A DNA stretch of 64,000 bases from Pseudomonas fluorescens (GTDB taxonomy: Bacteria; Pseudomonadota; Gammaproteobacteria; Pseudomonadales; Pseudomonadaceae): NCBI RefSeq assembly GCF_900215245.1, contig NZ_LT907842.1, positions 4,092,001-4,156,000 of the forward strand. The letters run 5' to 3'. Under the pieces are notes generated by a model. That model searched no databases and was not told the DNA's origin. It worked only from the letters and a program-made list of their open reading frames with translations. A program made the position numbers and the translations under genes. Of this stretch, positions 45,584 through 56,426 are shown in pieces. How positions within the stretch are numbered: position 1 is the first letter of the stretch; each line of letters opens with the position of its first letter.

Positions 45584-47079
45584 AGTTGCTCGCCGCAGCT
45601 ACATTGACCGCGTGGTCCCTCACTGCCGGGTTGGCACACGCCGCTGGCGTGCTGACCATCGGCTGCCGTGAAGACAGCACCACCTTCGATCCGATCAAAA
45701 GCGCGCAAAACCGCGACACCTGGGTGTTCGCCAACGTCTACGACACCCTGGTGCGCGTGGATAACCTGGGCACTAAGATGGAGCCGGGCCTGGCAGAAAG
45801 CTGGGAGATCTCCAAGGATGGCCTGACCTACACCTTCAAGCTGCGTGAGGCGACGTTCTCCGATGGCTCGCCGATCACCGCCGCCGACGCCGCGTTCAGC
45901 CTGTTGCGCATCCGCGATAACAAGGCCTCGCTGTGGAGCGATCCGTTCAGCCTGATCAACACGGCCAAGGCTGCCGACCCGCAAACGCTGGTGGTCACCC
46001 TGAAAACCCCGGCCGTTGCGTTCCTCTCGCAATTGGCCTCGCCGACGGTATCGATCCTGTCGGAAAAAGCCATGACCAAAATGGGCGAAGACGCCTACTC
46101 GGAAAACCCGGTGACGTCCGGCGCGTTCACCGTCGAGGAGTGGCGCAAGGGCGATCGCGTCATCCTGAAAAAGAACCCGAACTTCTGGCAGGCCAAGAAC
46201 GTCAGCCTGGATGGCGTGGAGTGGGTCTCCGTGACGGACGACAACACGCGCATGCGCATGGTGCAGAACAACGAACTCGACACGGCGATCTTCGTGCCGT
46301 TCTCCCGCGTGGAAGAACTGAAGAAAGATAAAAACGTGGTGATCCACTCCGACCCGTCCACCCGCGAAGATCACCTGCTGATCAACCACGCCCACGGTCT
46401 GCTGGCCAAGCAGCCGGTGCGCGAGGCGCTGGACATGGCCATCGACAAACAATCGCTGGTGAAGACTGCGACTTACGGTCAGGGCACCGTGGCCTATTCC
46501 TACATCCCGAAAGGCTCGCTGTTCCACTATGCCAACAACCTGCAGCGCCCGTATGACCCGACCGCCGCCAAGAAACTGCTGGAGGAGGCCGGGGCCAAGG
46601 ATTTGAAGCTCAACTACGTGGTCAACGCCGGCAACGAAGCGGATGAGCAGATTGCGGTGATCATCAAGGACCAGTTGGCCAAGGTCGGCGTGACCGCCAA
46701 CCTGCAGAAAGTCGACCCGACGCAAAGTTGGCAGATGCTGGTGGACGGTGAGTACGACATTTCAGTGATGTACTGGACCAACGACATTCTCGACCCGGAC
46801 CAGAAAACCACGTTCGTACTCGGCCATGACACCAACCAGAACTACATGACCCGCTACAAGAATGACAAGGTCAAGGACCTGGTGGCGGCCGCGCGGATCG
46901 AGGCCGACCCGGTCAAGCGCGAGCAGATGTATGTGGAGTTGCAGAAACTGGCGAAACAGGATGTGAACTGGATTGATCTGTACTACAGCCCGTACATCAA
47001 CATCTCACGCAAGAATGTGAGTAACTTCCTGCAAAACCCGCTGGGGCGCTTTACCCTTGAGGACGTGGTGAAAAACTAA
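45565..47079 (+). CDS. Peptide ABC transporter substrate-binding protein (DppA/OppA family)
   Basis: 504 residues: Sec signal (MQSRHLKLLAAATLTAWSLTAGLAHA) and the SBP family 5 fold. The family signature region is AESWEISKDGLTYTFKLREATFSDGSPITAADAAFSL. Periplasmic. AAGGAG lies within the end of the upstream ATPase gene, eight bases before the ATG. Last gene of the operon; placed after the iminopeptidase and four transporter genes it would set peptide choice. Confidence 0.92.
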   Translation: MQSRHLKLLAAATLTAWSLTAGLAHAAGVLTIGCREDSTTFDPIKSAQNRDTWVFANVYDTLVRVDNLGTKMEPGLAESWEISKDGLTYTFKLREATFSDGSPITAADAAFSLLRIRDNKASLWSDPFSLINTAKAADPQTLVVTLKTPAVAFLSQLASPTVSILSEKAMTKMGEDAYSENPVTSGAFTVEEWRKGDRVILKKNPNFWQAKNVSLDGVEWVSVTDDNTRMRMVQNNELDTAIFVPFSRVEELKKDKNVVIHSDPSTREDHLLINHAHGLLAKQPVREALDMAIDKQSLVKTATYGQGTVAYSYIPKGSLFHYANNLQRPYDPTAAKKLLEEAGAKDLKLNYVVNAGNEADEQIAVIIKDQLAKVGVTANLQKVDPTQSWQMLVDGEYDISVMYWTNDILDPDQKTTFVLGHDTNQNYMTRYKNDKVKDLVAAARIEADPVKREQMYVELQKLAKQDVNWIDLYYSPYINISRKNVSNFLQNPLGRFTLEDVVKN

Positions 47080-47101
47080 ACGCCCAGATACACCGCAAAC
47101 C

Positions 47102-47190
47102 AATGTGGGAGCTGGCTTGCCTGCGATGGCATCAACTCGGTATGTCAGATACACCGCGGGGATGCCATCGCAGGCAAGCCAGCTCCCACT
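47102..47190. repeat. REP pair (inverted)
   Basis: Facing REP units of the AGCTGGCTTGCC subtype with a further inverted GATGGCATC/GATGCCATC, closing the transporter operon opposite yciK. Confidence 0.9.
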
Positions 47191-47230
47191 TAAACCCGGT
47201 TCCACCGTTTGATTTGTGCTGTGTCAGGTT

Positions 47231-47971
47231 TTACTGCGCATCAAACGCCTGCCCATTGATCCCGGCACTGTCCGGGCCCATCAGGTAGAGGTAAACCGGC
47301 ATGATCTCTTCCGGCGCTGGCCGCTCCATCGGGTTTTCACCGGGGTACGCCTGGGCGCGCATGCTGGTGCGGGTACCGCCCGGGTTGATGCTGTTGGAGC
47401 GTACCGAGGCCACGTCTTCGAGCTCGTCGGCCAGGGTTTGCATCAGGCCTTCAGTGGCAAACTTCGACACGCCATAAGCGCCCCAGTACGCCCGGCCCTT
47501 GCGCCCGACGCTGCTGGAGGTGAACACCACCGAGGCATCCTGGGACAGCTTGAGCAGCGGCAACAGCGTGCTGGTCAGCATGAACATCGCGTTGACGTTG
47601 ACGTGCATCACGCGCATGAAATTCTCACCGGACAACTGCTCGATCGGCGTGCGTGGGCCGATGATCGAGGCGTTGTGCAGCAGGCCGTCGAGGCGGCCGA
47701 ATTCTTTTTCGATCATCGCGGCCAGCTCATCGTATTGATGGGGCAGGGCGGTCTCCAGGTTGAACGGAATCACCACCGGTTGCGGTTGGCCGGCGGCTTC
47801 GATCGCGTCGTACACCTCGGCCAGGTTGGCTTCGGTCTTGCCCAGCAACAGCACAGTGGCGCCATGGGCGGCGTAGGTTTTTGCCGCCGCCGCGCCAATC
47901 CCGCGACCGGCGCCGGTTACCAGGATCACGCGGCCTTTGAGCAGTTCTGGACGTGCGGAGTAATCAAACAT
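47231..47971 (-). CDS. yciK: Short-chain dehydrogenase YciK
   Basis: 246 residues, SDR fold. Cofactor site TGAGRGIG (about residues 19-26), NAS in LLHNAS, catalytic Ser in FTSSSVG and YxxxK in YGVSK (Y156-K160 area). Starts MFDYSARPELLKGRVILVTGA, the YciK pattern. It heads the block mupP-ubiG in pseudomonads. Substrate unknown. Confidence 0.92.
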   Translation of the reverse strand: MFDYSARPELLKGRVILVTGAGRGIGAAAAKTYAAHGATVLLLGKTEANLAEVYDAIEAAGQPQPVVIPFNLETALPHQYDELAAMIEKEFGRLDGLLHNASIIGPRTPIEQLSGENFMRVMHVNVNAMFMLTSTLLPLLKLSQDASVVFTSSSVGRKGRAYWGAYGVSKFATEGLMQTLADELEDVASVRSNSINPGGTRTSMRAQAYPGENPMERPAPEEIMPVYLYLMGPDSAGINGQAFDAQ

Positions 47972-48034
47972 AAATAGCCTCGACAGAGTTCAGTAGGTTT
48001 ACAAACACTGAACCAAGAACAGTACACAAATCCT

Positions 48035-48126
48035 AATGTGGGAGGGTGCTTGCTCCCGATTGCAGAGTGTCAGGCCCTGTATCAATCACTGACCTACCGC
48101 TATCGGGCGCCAGCCCCCTCCCACAT
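48035..48126. repeat. REP pair (inverted)
   Basis: Facing REP units of the GGGAGGGTGCTTGCTCCC subtype between yciK and mupP. Confidence 0.87.
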
Positions 48127-48160
48127 CGGGTCTTCATAGGTCAGCAGGACCGGTGAGCAA

Positions 48161-48832
48161 TCAGCAACTGCACAGTGCGTTATCCAGCACCTTGCGCAGT
48201 TCCAACGGGTGATCCACCACGACATCGGCGCCCCAGTTGCGTGGGTTGTCGTCCGGGTGGATGTAGCCGAACGTGACCGCGGCAGTGCGCGTGCCGGCGT
48301 CACGGCCGGACTCGATATCACGCAAGTCATCGCCCACGAACAGCACGCTGGCCGGGTCCAGGTCGAGCATCTTGCACGCCAGGATCAGCGGCTCCGGGTC
48401 CGGCTTGCTGTTCTTCACGTGGTCCGGGCAGATCAGTAGCGCGGAACGCTCGGCCAGGCCCAGTTGCTGCATGATCGGTTCGGCAAAGCGCAACGGTTTG
48501 TTGGTGACCACACCCCAGACCAGCTTGGATTTCTCGATGTCTTCCAGCAACTCGGCCATGCCGTCGAACAGTTTGCTGTGGATGGCGCAGCCCTTGAGAT
48601 AGCGCTCCAGAAACTCCAGGCGCAGCGCTTCAAAACCAGGGGATTCGGGGTCCATCGAGAAGGTCACGGCAACCATCGCCCGTGCCCCGCCGGAGATTTC
48701 ATCGCGGATGTGCTGGTCGTTGATCGGCGCCAGGCCGCGATCGGCGCGCATGGCCTGGCAGATCGCGATGAAGTCCGGCGCGGTGTCCAGCAAGGTACCG
48801 TCCATGTCGAAGAGAACCGCTCGCAACTTCAC
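48161..48832 (-). CDS. mupP: N-acetylmuramic acid 6-phosphate phosphatase MupP
   Basis: 223 residues, HAD phosphatase: DMDGTLLDT (nucleophile Asp9), TNKP motif II, K in [11 protein letters not shown] and [11 protein letters not shown]. In Pseudomonas MupP dephosphorylates MurNAc 6-phosphate in peptidoglycan recycling, feeding UDP-MurNAc synthesis independently of MurA. It was previously named as phosphoglycolate phosphatase. Start is GTG 48832, four bases after the ubiG stop, so the two are coupled. Confidence 0.9.
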   Translation of the reverse strand: MKLRAVLFDMDGTLLDTAPDFIAICQAMRADRGLAPINDQHIRDEISGGARAMVAVTFSMDPESPGFEALRLEFLERYLKGCAIHSKLFDGMAELLEDIEKSKLVWGVVTNKPLRFAEPIMQQLGLAERSALLICPDHVKNSKPDPEPLILACKMLDLDPASVLFVGDDLRDIESGRDAGTRTAAVTFGYIHPDDNPRNWGADVVVDHPLELRKVLDNALCSC

Positions 48833-48836
48833 AGGC

Positions 48837-49535
48837 TTACTCCTCGCGCAGGGTCTGGATCATGTAGTTGACGTCCACGTCGCTGGCCAGCTTGTAGTGC
48901 TTGGTCAGCGGGTTGTAGGTCAGGCCGATGATGTCTTTGACGGTCAGCCCGGCCTGACGGCTCCAGGCACCCAGCTCGGACGGGCGGATGAATTTCTTGA
49001 AGTCGTGGGTGCCACGCGGCAGCAGCTTCATGATGTATTCGGCGCCGATGATCGCGAACAGGTAGGCCTTGGGGTTGCGGTTGATGGTGGAGAAGAACAC
49101 CTGGCCGCCCGGCTTGACCATGCGAAAGCACGCGCGAATCACCGAAGACGGGTCCGGCACGTGCTCGAGCATTTCAAGGCAGGTGACCACGTCGAACTGC
49201 TCGGGCATTTCTTCGGCCAGGGCTTCGGCGGTGATCTGGCGGTATTCCACGCTCACGCCGGATTCCAGTTGGTGCAACTGGGCCACGGCCAGCGGGGCTT
49301 CGCCCATGTCGATGCCCATGACGGTGGCGCCGCGCTGGGCCATCGCCTCGCTGAGAATGCCGCCGCCGCAACCGACGTCGAGCACCTTCTTGCCGGCCAG
49401 GTTAACCCGTTCGTCAATCCAGTTGACCCGCAGCGGGTTGATGTCGTGCAGGGGTTTGAACTCGCTTTCGCGGTCCCACCAGCGGTGGGCAAGGGCTTCG
49501 AATTTGGCGATTTCAGCGTGGTCGACGTTGCTCAT
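48837..49535 (-). CDS. ubiG: Ubiquinone biosynthesis O-methyltransferase UbiG
   Basis: 232 residues, class I SAM methyltransferase for both O-methylations in ubiquinone synthesis. SAM motif [13 protein letters not shown] (about residues 50-62), [12 protein letters not shown] and [16 protein letters not shown] are UbiG-typical, as is the N-terminal [19 protein letters not shown]. Upstream of mupP in the same orientation. Confidence 0.96.
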   Translation of the reverse strand: MSNVDHAEIAKFEALAHRWWDRESEFKPLHDINPLRVNWIDERVNLAGKKVLDVGCGGGILSEAMAQRGATVMGIDMGEAPLAVAQLHQLESGVSVEYRQITAEALAEEMPEQFDVVTCLEMLEHVPDPSSVIRACFRMVKPGGQVFFSTINRNPKAYLFAIIGAEYIMKLLPRGTHDFKKFIRPSELGAWSRQAGLTVKDIIGLTYNPLTKHYKLASDVDVNYMIQTLREE

Positions 49536-49598
49536 GGTAAATCCTCTAAATCTGATAAATCGGTTTGCAGGTGTTGAAGCGTAGGTTCAAACCCTGCG

Positions 49599-50930
49599 TT
49601 ATTCGCTGTGCCCGCTGATCCGTTGGCCCCAGGCAATGGCCGTGGCGGTCAACTGTGGCTCATCCATGCGGGTCAATTGCCGGTTGTCGAGCAACTGCTT
49701 GCCGGCGACCCAAAGGTGTTTCACACAATCGCGTCCGGTGGCATATATAAGCTGTGAGACCGGATCGTAGATCGGTTGTTGCGCCAGCCCCGAAAGATCA
49801 AAGGCCACGATATCGGCAGCCTTGCCGACCTCCAGCGAGCCGATCTCGGCCTCCAGGCCCATGGATCGCGCACCGTTGAGTGTGGCCATGCGCAGGGCGC
49901 GGTGGGCATCCAGCGCGGTGGCCGAGCCGGCAACGGCCTTGGCCAGCATCGCTGCGGTACGGGTTTCGCCCAGCAAGTCCAGGTCATTGTTGCTGGCGGC
50001 ACCGTCGGTGCCGATCGCCACATTCACGCCAGCCTGCCACAGACGCTCCACCGGGCAAAAGCCGCTGGCCAGTTTCAGGTTCGATTCCGGGCAATGGATG
50101 ACACTGGTGTTGCTTTCTACCAGCAAAGCCAGGTCATCCTCGCTGATTTGGGTCATGTGTACGGCCTGGAAGCGCGGGCCGAGCAGGCCGAGGCGACCCA
50201 GGCGCGCCAGTGGGCGTTCACCGGTCCGCTCGACGGCCTGCTGCACCTCGAAGGCGGTTTCGTGCACGTGCATGTGGATGGACGCGTCGAGTTCTTCGGC
50301 GATCACGCGGATTTTTTCCAGGTTTTCATCGCACACGGTGTATGGCGCGTGGGGGCCGAAGGTGATCTTGATGCGCGGGTGGTGCTTGAGGTCGCCGAAC
50401 AGTTCCACGCCCTGGCGAATGGCCTCATCGGCGCTGCTGGCGCCGGGAATCGGGAAGTCGAGGATCGGAATTGCGATTTGCGCGCGCATACCGCTGTTGT
50501 GCACGCAGTCGCTGGCGACCTTGGGGTAGAAGTACATGTCGGAAAAGCAGGTGATGCCACCTTTGAGCTGCTCGGCGATGGCCAGGTCGGTGCCGTCGCG
50601 CACGAAGGCTTCATCGACCCATTTGGCCTCGGCGGGCCAGATGTGCTTTTCCAGCCAGGTCATCAGCGGCAGGTCGTCGGCCAGGCCGCGAAACAGGCTC
50701 ATCGCGGCGTGGCCGTGGGCATTGATCAAGCCGGGGCTGAGCAACATGCCCGGCAGCTCGCGCACCTCGCTGGCCGTCAGCTTCAAGGCCGCAGCCCGCG
50801 GGCCGATAAAGGCAATGCGCCCATCGCGGATGCCCAGGCCATGTTCCTTGAGCACCACGCCGGCAGGTTCGACAGGTACCAGCCAGGTGGGCAGCAGCAA
50901 CAGGTCGAGCGGGGCGGCAGTGGAGGTCAT
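49599..50930 (-). CDS. mtaD: Methylthioadenosine/S-adenosylhomocysteine deaminase MtaD (TRZ/ATZ family)
   Basis: 443 residues, amidohydrolase. Metal ligands NAHGHAA (two His), VHMTQIS and GTDGAASNN (Asp), with catalytic [10 protein letters not shown]. In Pseudomonas it deaminates methylthioadenosine to methylthioinosine in methionine salvage. Divergent from mtnA, which acts later in the same salvage route. Older annotations call it an atrazine-type hydrolase. Confidence 0.92.
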   Translation of the reverse strand: MTSTAAPLDLLLLPTWLVPVEPAGVVLKEHGLGIRDGRIAFIGPRAAALKLTASEVRELPGMLLSPGLINAHGHAAMSLFRGLADDLPLMTWLEKHIWPAEAKWVDEAFVRDGTDLAIAEQLKGGITCFSDMYFYPKVASDCVHNSGMRAQIAIPILDFPIPGASSADEAIRQGVELFGDLKHHPRIKITFGPHAPYTVCDENLEKIRVIAEELDASIHMHVHETAFEVQQAVERTGERPLARLGRLGLLGPRFQAVHMTQISEDDLALLVESNTSVIHCPESNLKLASGFCPVERLWQAGVNVAIGTDGAASNNDLDLLGETRTAAMLAKAVAGSATALDAHRALRMATLNGARSMGLEAEIGSLEVGKAADIVAFDLSGLAQQPIYDPVSQLIYATGRDCVKHLWVAGKQLLDNRQLTRMDEPQLTATAIAWGQRISGHSE

Positions 50931-51039
50931 CGCAGGCTTCTTCTCGGGCAGCTATAAAAGAAGGGCGAAGTATACCCGAGCGTCCTGGCTGGCGGATCGC
51001 TATAATCGGCGGCTTTTGTTCATGAGTGCGGGGTAAGGG

Positions 51040-52110
51040 ATGCGCGACCGACTGTTAGCGGCAGAGAAAGTGAAGGCCATCGAATGGCGTGATGGCGCAC
51101 TGCACCTGCTCGATCAGCGTGCCTTGCCGTCCCGGGAAACCTGGGTGGTCTGCGCCACCGCGGCTGAAGTGGCTGACGCCATTCGGGCCATGGTGGTGCG
51201 CGGGGCACCTGCAATCGGCATCAGCGCCGCCTATGGTCTGGTGCTCGCCGCGCGTGAACGGATCGCCGAAGGGGCTGACTGGCAGGCGGCGTGGGAAGAA
51301 GACTACGCGTTACTGGCTGATAGTCGCCCGACGGCGTCGAACCTGTTCTGGGCCTTGAAGCGCATGCGCGATCGCCTGGACCGCGTGAAGAAATCCGCCG
51401 ACCCGCTGGCCGTGCTGGAAGCCGAAGCCATCGCGATTCATGAAAGCGACCGGGAAGCCAACCTCGTCATGGCCCAATTGGGCCTTGATCGGATTCGCAA
51501 GCATCAGGGCAATGCCCAGGCGATCCTGACCCATGGCAATGCCGGCGCCTTGGCCACCGGCGGTGTCGGCACGGCCCTCGGGGTGATTCGCGCGGCCTTC
51601 CTGGAGGGCTTGGTCGAGCATGTCTATGTCAATGAAACCCGCCCCTGGCTGCAAGGTTCGCGGCTGACGGCGTGGGAGTTGGCGGCAGACGGTATTGCGG
51701 TCACGGTAAATGCTGACTCGGCCGGCGCGCATATTCTCAAGACCAAGGGCGTGACCTGGGTGATTGTCGGCGCCGACTGCATTGCGGCCAACGGTGATGT
51801 GGTCAGTACGATCGGTACGTATCAGCTGGCCGTCTGTGCCATGCACCATGGCGTACGCTTCATGGTGGTGGCGCCAAGCTCGACACTCGATTTGATGATG
51901 GCCACTGGCGATGACGTCGCCCTGGAAGAGCGTGATCCCGGCGAGTTGCTGGATGTTATGGGGCAGCGGTTGGATGTGGCTGCCCTTAATCCTGTGTTCG
52001 ACGTCACCCCGGCCGATCTGATTGATGTGATCGTGACCGAAAAAGGCATTGTCGAGCGGCCGGATACGGCGAAGTTGGCCAAGTTGATGTGCCGTAAGCG
52101 GCTGCATTAA
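51040..52110 (+). CDS. mtnA: Methylthioribose-1-phosphate isomerase MtnA
   Basis: 356 residues, converts methylthioribose 1-phosphate to methylthioribulose 1-phosphate in methionine salvage. Family motifs: [15 protein letters not shown] (about residues 50-64), [21 protein letters not shown] with the active-site region, and [21 protein letters not shown] with the catalytic Asp near residue 245. Divergent from mtaD. A REP pair follows. Confidence 0.95.
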   Translation: MRDRLLAAEKVKAIEWRDGALHLLDQRALPSRETWVVCATAAEVADAIRAMVVRGAPAIGISAAYGLVLAARERIAEGADWQAAWEEDYALLADSRPTASNLFWALKRMRDRLDRVKKSADPLAVLEAEAIAIHESDREANLVMAQLGLDRIRKHQGNAQAILTHGNAGALATGGVGTALGVIRAAFLEGLVEHVYVNETRPWLQGSRLTAWELAADGIAVTVNADSAGAHILKTKGVTWVIVGADCIAANGDVVSTIGTYQLAVCAMHHGVRFMVVAPSSTLDLMMATGDDVALEERDPGELLDVMGQRLDVAALNPVFDVTPADLIDVIVTEKGIVERPDTAKLAKLMCRKRLH

Positions 52111-52533
52111 AGGCTTTGCTGTCTGTGGCGTCGCTATCACCGGCAAGCCAGTTTCCGCCTTTGATAGGTGGGCACATCCAAAATGTGGGAGCGGGCTTGC
52201 CCGCGATTGGCCTTAAAAGTCAATAAACCCCTCGGATCTGCACCGGAAAAATAGCACCACCCTATCTCTGAGCCCCTCTCGTCGCCCTCAAGCCTGTCAT
52301 CCGTCAACTTACTATGCTCCATGCGCATCTGGGGGATAGGTGCGTGGCGGCGATTGTGATAACATCCGGCGGTTTCCAGGGCTGCCCCGAGGGGTTGCCT
52401 ATAACGTGCAGATCCGTGTCATAACTCGTTGATTTGTCGTAAGTCGTTGTCAGGCACTCTGCCGGCAGCGGCGAGCTTCGTTCGTCCCATAGGATGTGAC
52501 GAGGTTTCACCCGAAAAAGGAATCAGGCTTCTC
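52111..52533. other. gyrA upstream region
   Basis: Holds a REP pair (52131-52210: GCTATCACCGGCAAGCCAG and TGTGGGAGCGGGCTTGCCCG) followed by about 320 bases of promoter and leader for gyrA without a recognised gene. AAAAGGAAT lies 14 or so bases before the gyrA start. Confidence 0.75.
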
Positions 52534-55197
52534 ATGGGCGAACTGGCCAAAGAAATCCTCCCGGTCAATATCGAAGACGAGCTGAAACAGTCCTACCTCG
52601 ACTACGCGATGAGCGTAATTGTCGGTCGAGCACTGCCTGATGCGCGCGATGGCTTGAAGCCCGTGCACCGGCGTGTGCTGTTCGCGATGAGCGAGCTGGG
52701 TAACGACTGGAACAAGCCGTACAAGAAATCTGCCCGTGTTGTCGGTGACGTGATCGGTAAGTATCACCCTCACGGCGACACTGCGGTGTACGACACCATC
52801 GTTCGGATGGCTCAGCCGTTTTCCCTGCGCTACCTGCTGGTAGACGGCCAGGGTAACTTCGGTTCGGTCGACGGCGACAACGCTGCGGCCATGCGATACA
52901 CCGAAGTGCGCATGACCAAGCTGGCGCACGAGCTGCTGGCCGACCTGCACAAAGAAACCGTGGACTGGGTGCCGAACTACGACGGCACCGAAATGATCCC
53001 GGCGGTCATGCCGACCCGTATTCCCAACCTGCTGGTCAACGGCTCCAGCGGTATCGCCGTGGGCATGGCCACCAACATTCCGCCGCACAACCTCGGTGAA
53101 GTCATCGACGGTTGCCTGGCCCTCATCGACAACCCCGAGTTGACCGTCGATGAGCTGATGCAATACATCCCCGGCCCGGACTTCCCGACCGCCGCGATCA
53201 TCAACGGTCGCGCCGGTATCATCGAAGCCTACCGTACCGGTCGCGGCCGCATCTACATGCGCGCCCGCTCGATGATCGAAGACATCGACAAGGTCGGTGG
53301 CCGTCAGCAGATCGTCATCACCGAACTCCCTTACCAGCTGAACAAGGCGCGTCTGATCGAGAAGATCGCCGAGCTGGTTAAAGAGAAGAAGCTGGAAGGC
53401 ATCACCGAACTGCGCGACGAGTCCGACAAAGACGGTATGCGCGTGGTGATCGAGCTGCGTCGTGGCGAAGTGCCTGAGGTGATCCTCAACAACCTCTACG
53501 CCCAGACCCAGCTGCAAAGCGTGTTTGGCATCAACGTGGTTGCACTGATCGACGGCCGCCCGCGCATCCTGAACCTCAAGGACCTGCTGGAAGCCTTCGT
53601 GCGTCACCGCCGCGAAGTGGTGACCCGCCGTACCGTGTTCGAACTGCGCAAGGCCCGCGAGCGCGGCCACATCCTGGAAGGTCAGGCGGTTGCACTGTCG
53701 AACATCGACCCGGTTATCGCGCTGATCAAGGCTTCGCCGACGCCGTCGGAAGCGAAAGAAGCCCTGATCAAGATGCCGTGGGAATCCAGCGCCGTGGTGG
53801 CGATGGTTGAACGCGCCGGTGCCGACTCCTGCCGTCCCGAGACCCTCGACCCGCAATACGGTCTGCGCGACGGCAAGTACTTCCTGTCGCCGGAGCAGGC
53901 TCAGGCCATCCTCGAGCTGCGTCTGCACCGCCTGACTGGCCTGGAGCACGAGAAGCTGCTGGCCGAGTACCAGGAGATCCTCAACCAGATCGGCGAGCTG
54001 ATCCGCATCCTCAACAGTGCCGTGCGCCTGATGGAAGTGATCCGCGAAGAGCTGGAAGTGATCCGCGCCGAATACGGCGACGTGCGCCGCACCGAAATCC
54101 TTGATGCCCGTCTCGACCTGACCCTGGGTGACATGATCCCGGAAGAAGAGCGCGTTGTGACCATTTCCCACGGTGGCTACGCCAAGACTCAGCCTTTGGC
54201 TGCGTACCAGGCCCAGCGTCGTGGCGGTAAAGGCAAATCGGCGACTGGCGTGAAGGATGAGGACTACATCGCTCACCTGCTGGTTGCCAACAGTCACACC
54301 ACGCTGCTGCTGTTCTCCAGCAAGGGCAAGGTGTACTGGCTGAAAACCTATGAAATCCCGGAGGCCTCGCGTGCCGCCCGTGGTCGTCCATTGGTCAACC
54401 TGCTGCCGCTGGACAGTGATGAATACATCACCACCATGCTGCCGGTCGATGAGTACACCGAAGGTCACTTCATCTTCATGGCCACCGCCAAAGGTACTGT
54501 GAAGAAGACCCCGCTGGAATCCTTCAGCCGTCAACGCAGTGTGGGCCTGATCGCCCTCGAGCTGGACGAAGGCGACGTGTTGATTTCCGCCGCGATCACC
54601 GATGGTGAGCGTGAAGTCATGCTGTTCTCCGACGGCGGCAAAGTGACGCGCTTCAAGGAATCCGACGTTCGCGCCATGGGCCGTACCGCCCGCGGTGTGC
54701 GCGGCATGCGTCTGCCGGAAGGGCAGAAGCTGATTTCGATGCTGATCCCGGAAGAAGGCAGCCAGATCCTTACCGCTTCGGCGCGTGGTTATGGCAAGCG
54801 CACCGCCATCAGCGAGTTCCCGGAGTACAAACGTGGCGGCCAGGGCGTAATCGCCATGGTCAGCAACGATCGCAACGGCCGTCTGGTCGGCGCGGTCCAG
54901 GTGCTCGACGGCGAGGAAATCATGCTGATTTCCGACCAGGGTACTTTGGTGCGTACACGTGTGGCTGAAGTGTCGAGCCTGGGCCGTAACACCCAGGGCG
55001 TGACGCTGATCAAGCTGGCCAGCGACGAAACTCTGGTCGGCCTGGAGCGTGTCCAGGAGCCATCGGAAGTCGAAGGCGAAGAGCTGGAAGGCGAGGAAGG
55101 TGCGGTATTCGATGGCGAGGTGATCGCAGCAGGCGATGACAACGTCGACGAGCCAACCCTCGATGCTGCCGCAGACGAAGAAGAACCGCAGGAATAA
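52534..55197 (+). CDS. gyrA: DNA gyrase subunit A
   Basis: 887 residues. Breaks and rejoins DNA in the gyrase A2B2 complex to add negative supercoils. Active-site Tyr in [11 protein letters not shown], quinolone-resistance region [12 protein letters not shown] with Thr at position 83 and Asp at 87 (the Pseudomonas wild type), GyrA-box QRRGGKGK (about residue 565) and six beta-pinwheel blades after it. The C-terminus is a strongly acidic tail (about 45 residues, E and D rich). Start [18 protein letters not shown] is the usual one. Confidence 0.98.
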   Translation: MGELAKEILPVNIEDELKQSYLDYAMSVIVGRALPDARDGLKPVHRRVLFAMSELGNDWNKPYKKSARVVGDVIGKYHPHGDTAVYDTIVRMAQPFSLRYLLVDGQGNFGSVDGDNAAAMRYTEVRMTKLAHELLADLHKETVDWVPNYDGTEMIPAVMPTRIPNLLVNGSSGIAVGMATNIPPHNLGEVIDGCLALIDNPELTVDELMQYIPGPDFPTAAIINGRAGIIEAYRTGRGRIYMRARSMIEDIDKVGGRQQIVITELPYQLNKARLIEKIAELVKEKKLEGITELRDESDKDGMRVVIELRRGEVPEVILNNLYAQTQLQSVFGINVVALIDGRPRILNLKDLLEAFVRHRREVVTRRTVFELRKARERGHILEGQAVALSNIDPVIALIKASPTPSEAKEALIKMPWESSAVVAMVERAGADSCRPETLDPQYGLRDGKYFLSPEQAQAILELRLHRLTGLEHEKLLAEYQEILNQIGELIRILNSAVRLMEVIREELEVIRAEYGDVRRTEILDARLDLTLGDMIPEEERVVTISHGGYAKTQPLAAYQAQRRGGKGKSATGVKDEDYIAHLLVANSHTTLLLFSSKGKVYWLKTYEIPEASRAARGRPLVNLLPLDSDEYITTMLPVDEYTEGHFIFMATAKGTVKKTPLESFSRQRSVGLIALELDEGDVLISAAITDGEREVMLFSDGGKVTRFKESDVRAMGRTARGVRGMRLPEGQKLISMLIPEEGSQILTASARGYGKRTAISEFPEYKRGGQGVIAMVSNDRNGRLVGAVQVLDGEEIMLISDQGTLVRTRVAEVSSLGRNTQGVTLIKLASDETLVGLERVQEPSEVEGEELEGEEGAVFDGEVIAAGDDNVDEPTLDAAADEEEPQE

Positions 55198-55207
55198 GCG
55201 GACACAC

Positions 55208-55240
55208 AGGGGGCGGATGAAGATTCGCCCCCTTGTTGTT
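55208..55240 (+). terminator. Rho-independent terminator after gyrA
   Basis: AGGGGGCG and CGCCCCCT form an 8-bp stem around a ten-base loop, followed by TGTTGTTTG. The T-run is interrupted, so some readthrough into serC is plausible. Confidence 0.75.
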
Positions 55241-55340
55241 TGTCCGTATGGAAATATCGACAGCCATGGAGATCCAGTGTGGGATCGGGTGTCGGCTGAT
55301 ATGTTTGCGTGACTACCACCAGATCAGAGTGAGATTGGAT

Positions 55341-56426
55341 GTGAGCAAGAGAGCCTATAACTTCTGTGCCGGTCCCGCGGCGCTTCCTGAAGCAGTCCTG
55401 CAGCGCGCGCAGGGTGAACTCCTCGACTGGCATGGAAAAGGCCTCTCCGTGATGGAAATGAGCCATCGCAGCGATGAGTTCGTGTCCATTGCCACCAAGG
55501 CCGAGCAGGATCTGCGCGACTTGCTGGACATCCCCTCCAATTACAAAGTGCTGTTCCTGCAAGGCGGCGCCAGCCAGCAGTTCGCGCAAATCCCGCTGAA
55601 CCTGTTGCCCGAACAAGGCACTGCCGACTATATCGACACCGGCATTTGGGGCCAGAAGGCGATTGAAGAAGCGTCGCGCTACGGCCACGTCAACGTGGCG
55701 GGCACCGCCAAGCCTTACGACTACTTCGCCATTCCCGGTCAGAACGAGTGGAAGTTGTCCAAGAACGCCGCCTACGTTCACTACGTCGCCAACGAAACCA
55801 TTGGCGGCCTGGAGTTCGACTGGGTGCCGGAAGTGGGCGACGTGCCGTTGGTGTGTGACATGTCTTCGGACATTCTGTCGCGCCCGATCGATGTGTCCAA
55901 GTACGGCATGATCTACGCCGGTGCGCAGAAGAACATCGGCCCGAGCGGTATTCTGGTCAACATCATCCGCGAAGACCTGCTGGGGCGTGCGCGTTCGGTG
56001 TGCCCGACCATGCTCAACTACAAGGTCGCGGCCGATAACGGTTCGATGTACAACACCCCGCCGGCCTTTGCATGGTATCTCTCGGGCCTGGTGTTCGAGT
56101 GGCTGAAAGAGCAGGGCGGCGTGGCGGCCATGGGTAAGCTTAACGAAGAGAAGCAGCGCACGCTGTATGACTTCATCGACGCCAGCGGCCTCTACAGCAA
56201 CCCGATCAACCTCACCGACCGCTCGTGGATGAACGTGCCGTTCCGCCTGGCTGACGACCGTCTGGACAAGCCCTTCCTGGCCGGTGCCGACGAGCGCGGC
56301 TTGCTGAACCTCAAGGGCCACCGCTCGGTAGGTGGCATGCGCGCCTCCATCTACAACGCTGTCGATATCAACGCCATCAAGGCGCTGATTTCCTACATGG
56401 CAGAGTTCGAAAAGGAACACGGCTAA
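55341..56426 (+). CDS. serC: Phosphoserine aminotransferase
   Basis: 361 residues. Converts 3-phosphohydroxypyruvate to phosphoserine for serine, and serves pyridoxal 5'-phosphate synthesis. Start is GTG 55341 (VSKRAYNFCAGPAALPE); no ATG fits. PLP lysine in YAGAQKNIGPSG (about residue 198). Its stop overlaps the pheA start (TAATG). Confidence 0.95.
   Translation: MSKRAYNFCAGPAALPEAVLQRAQGELLDWHGKGLSVMEMSHRSDEFVSIATKAEQDLRDLLDIPSNYKVLFLQGGASQQFAQIPLNLLPEQGTADYIDTGIWGQKAIEEASRYGHVNVAGTAKPYDYFAIPGQNEWKLSKNAAYVHYVANETIGGLEFDWVPEVGDVPLVCDMSSDILSRPIDVSKYGMIYAGAQKNIGPSGILVNIIREDLLGRARSVCPTMLNYKVAADNGSMYNTPPAFAWYLSGLVFEWLKEQGGVAAMGKLNEEKQRTLYDFIDASGLYSNPINLTDRSWMNVPFRLADDRLDKPFLAGADERGLLNLKGHRSVGGMRASIYNAVDINAIKALISYMAEFEKEHG

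Noticed and set aside
52534..55197. Quinolone-resistance change in gyrA
   Set aside because: The resistance region reads [10 protein letters not shown] with Thr83 and Asp87, the normal Pseudomonas residues.
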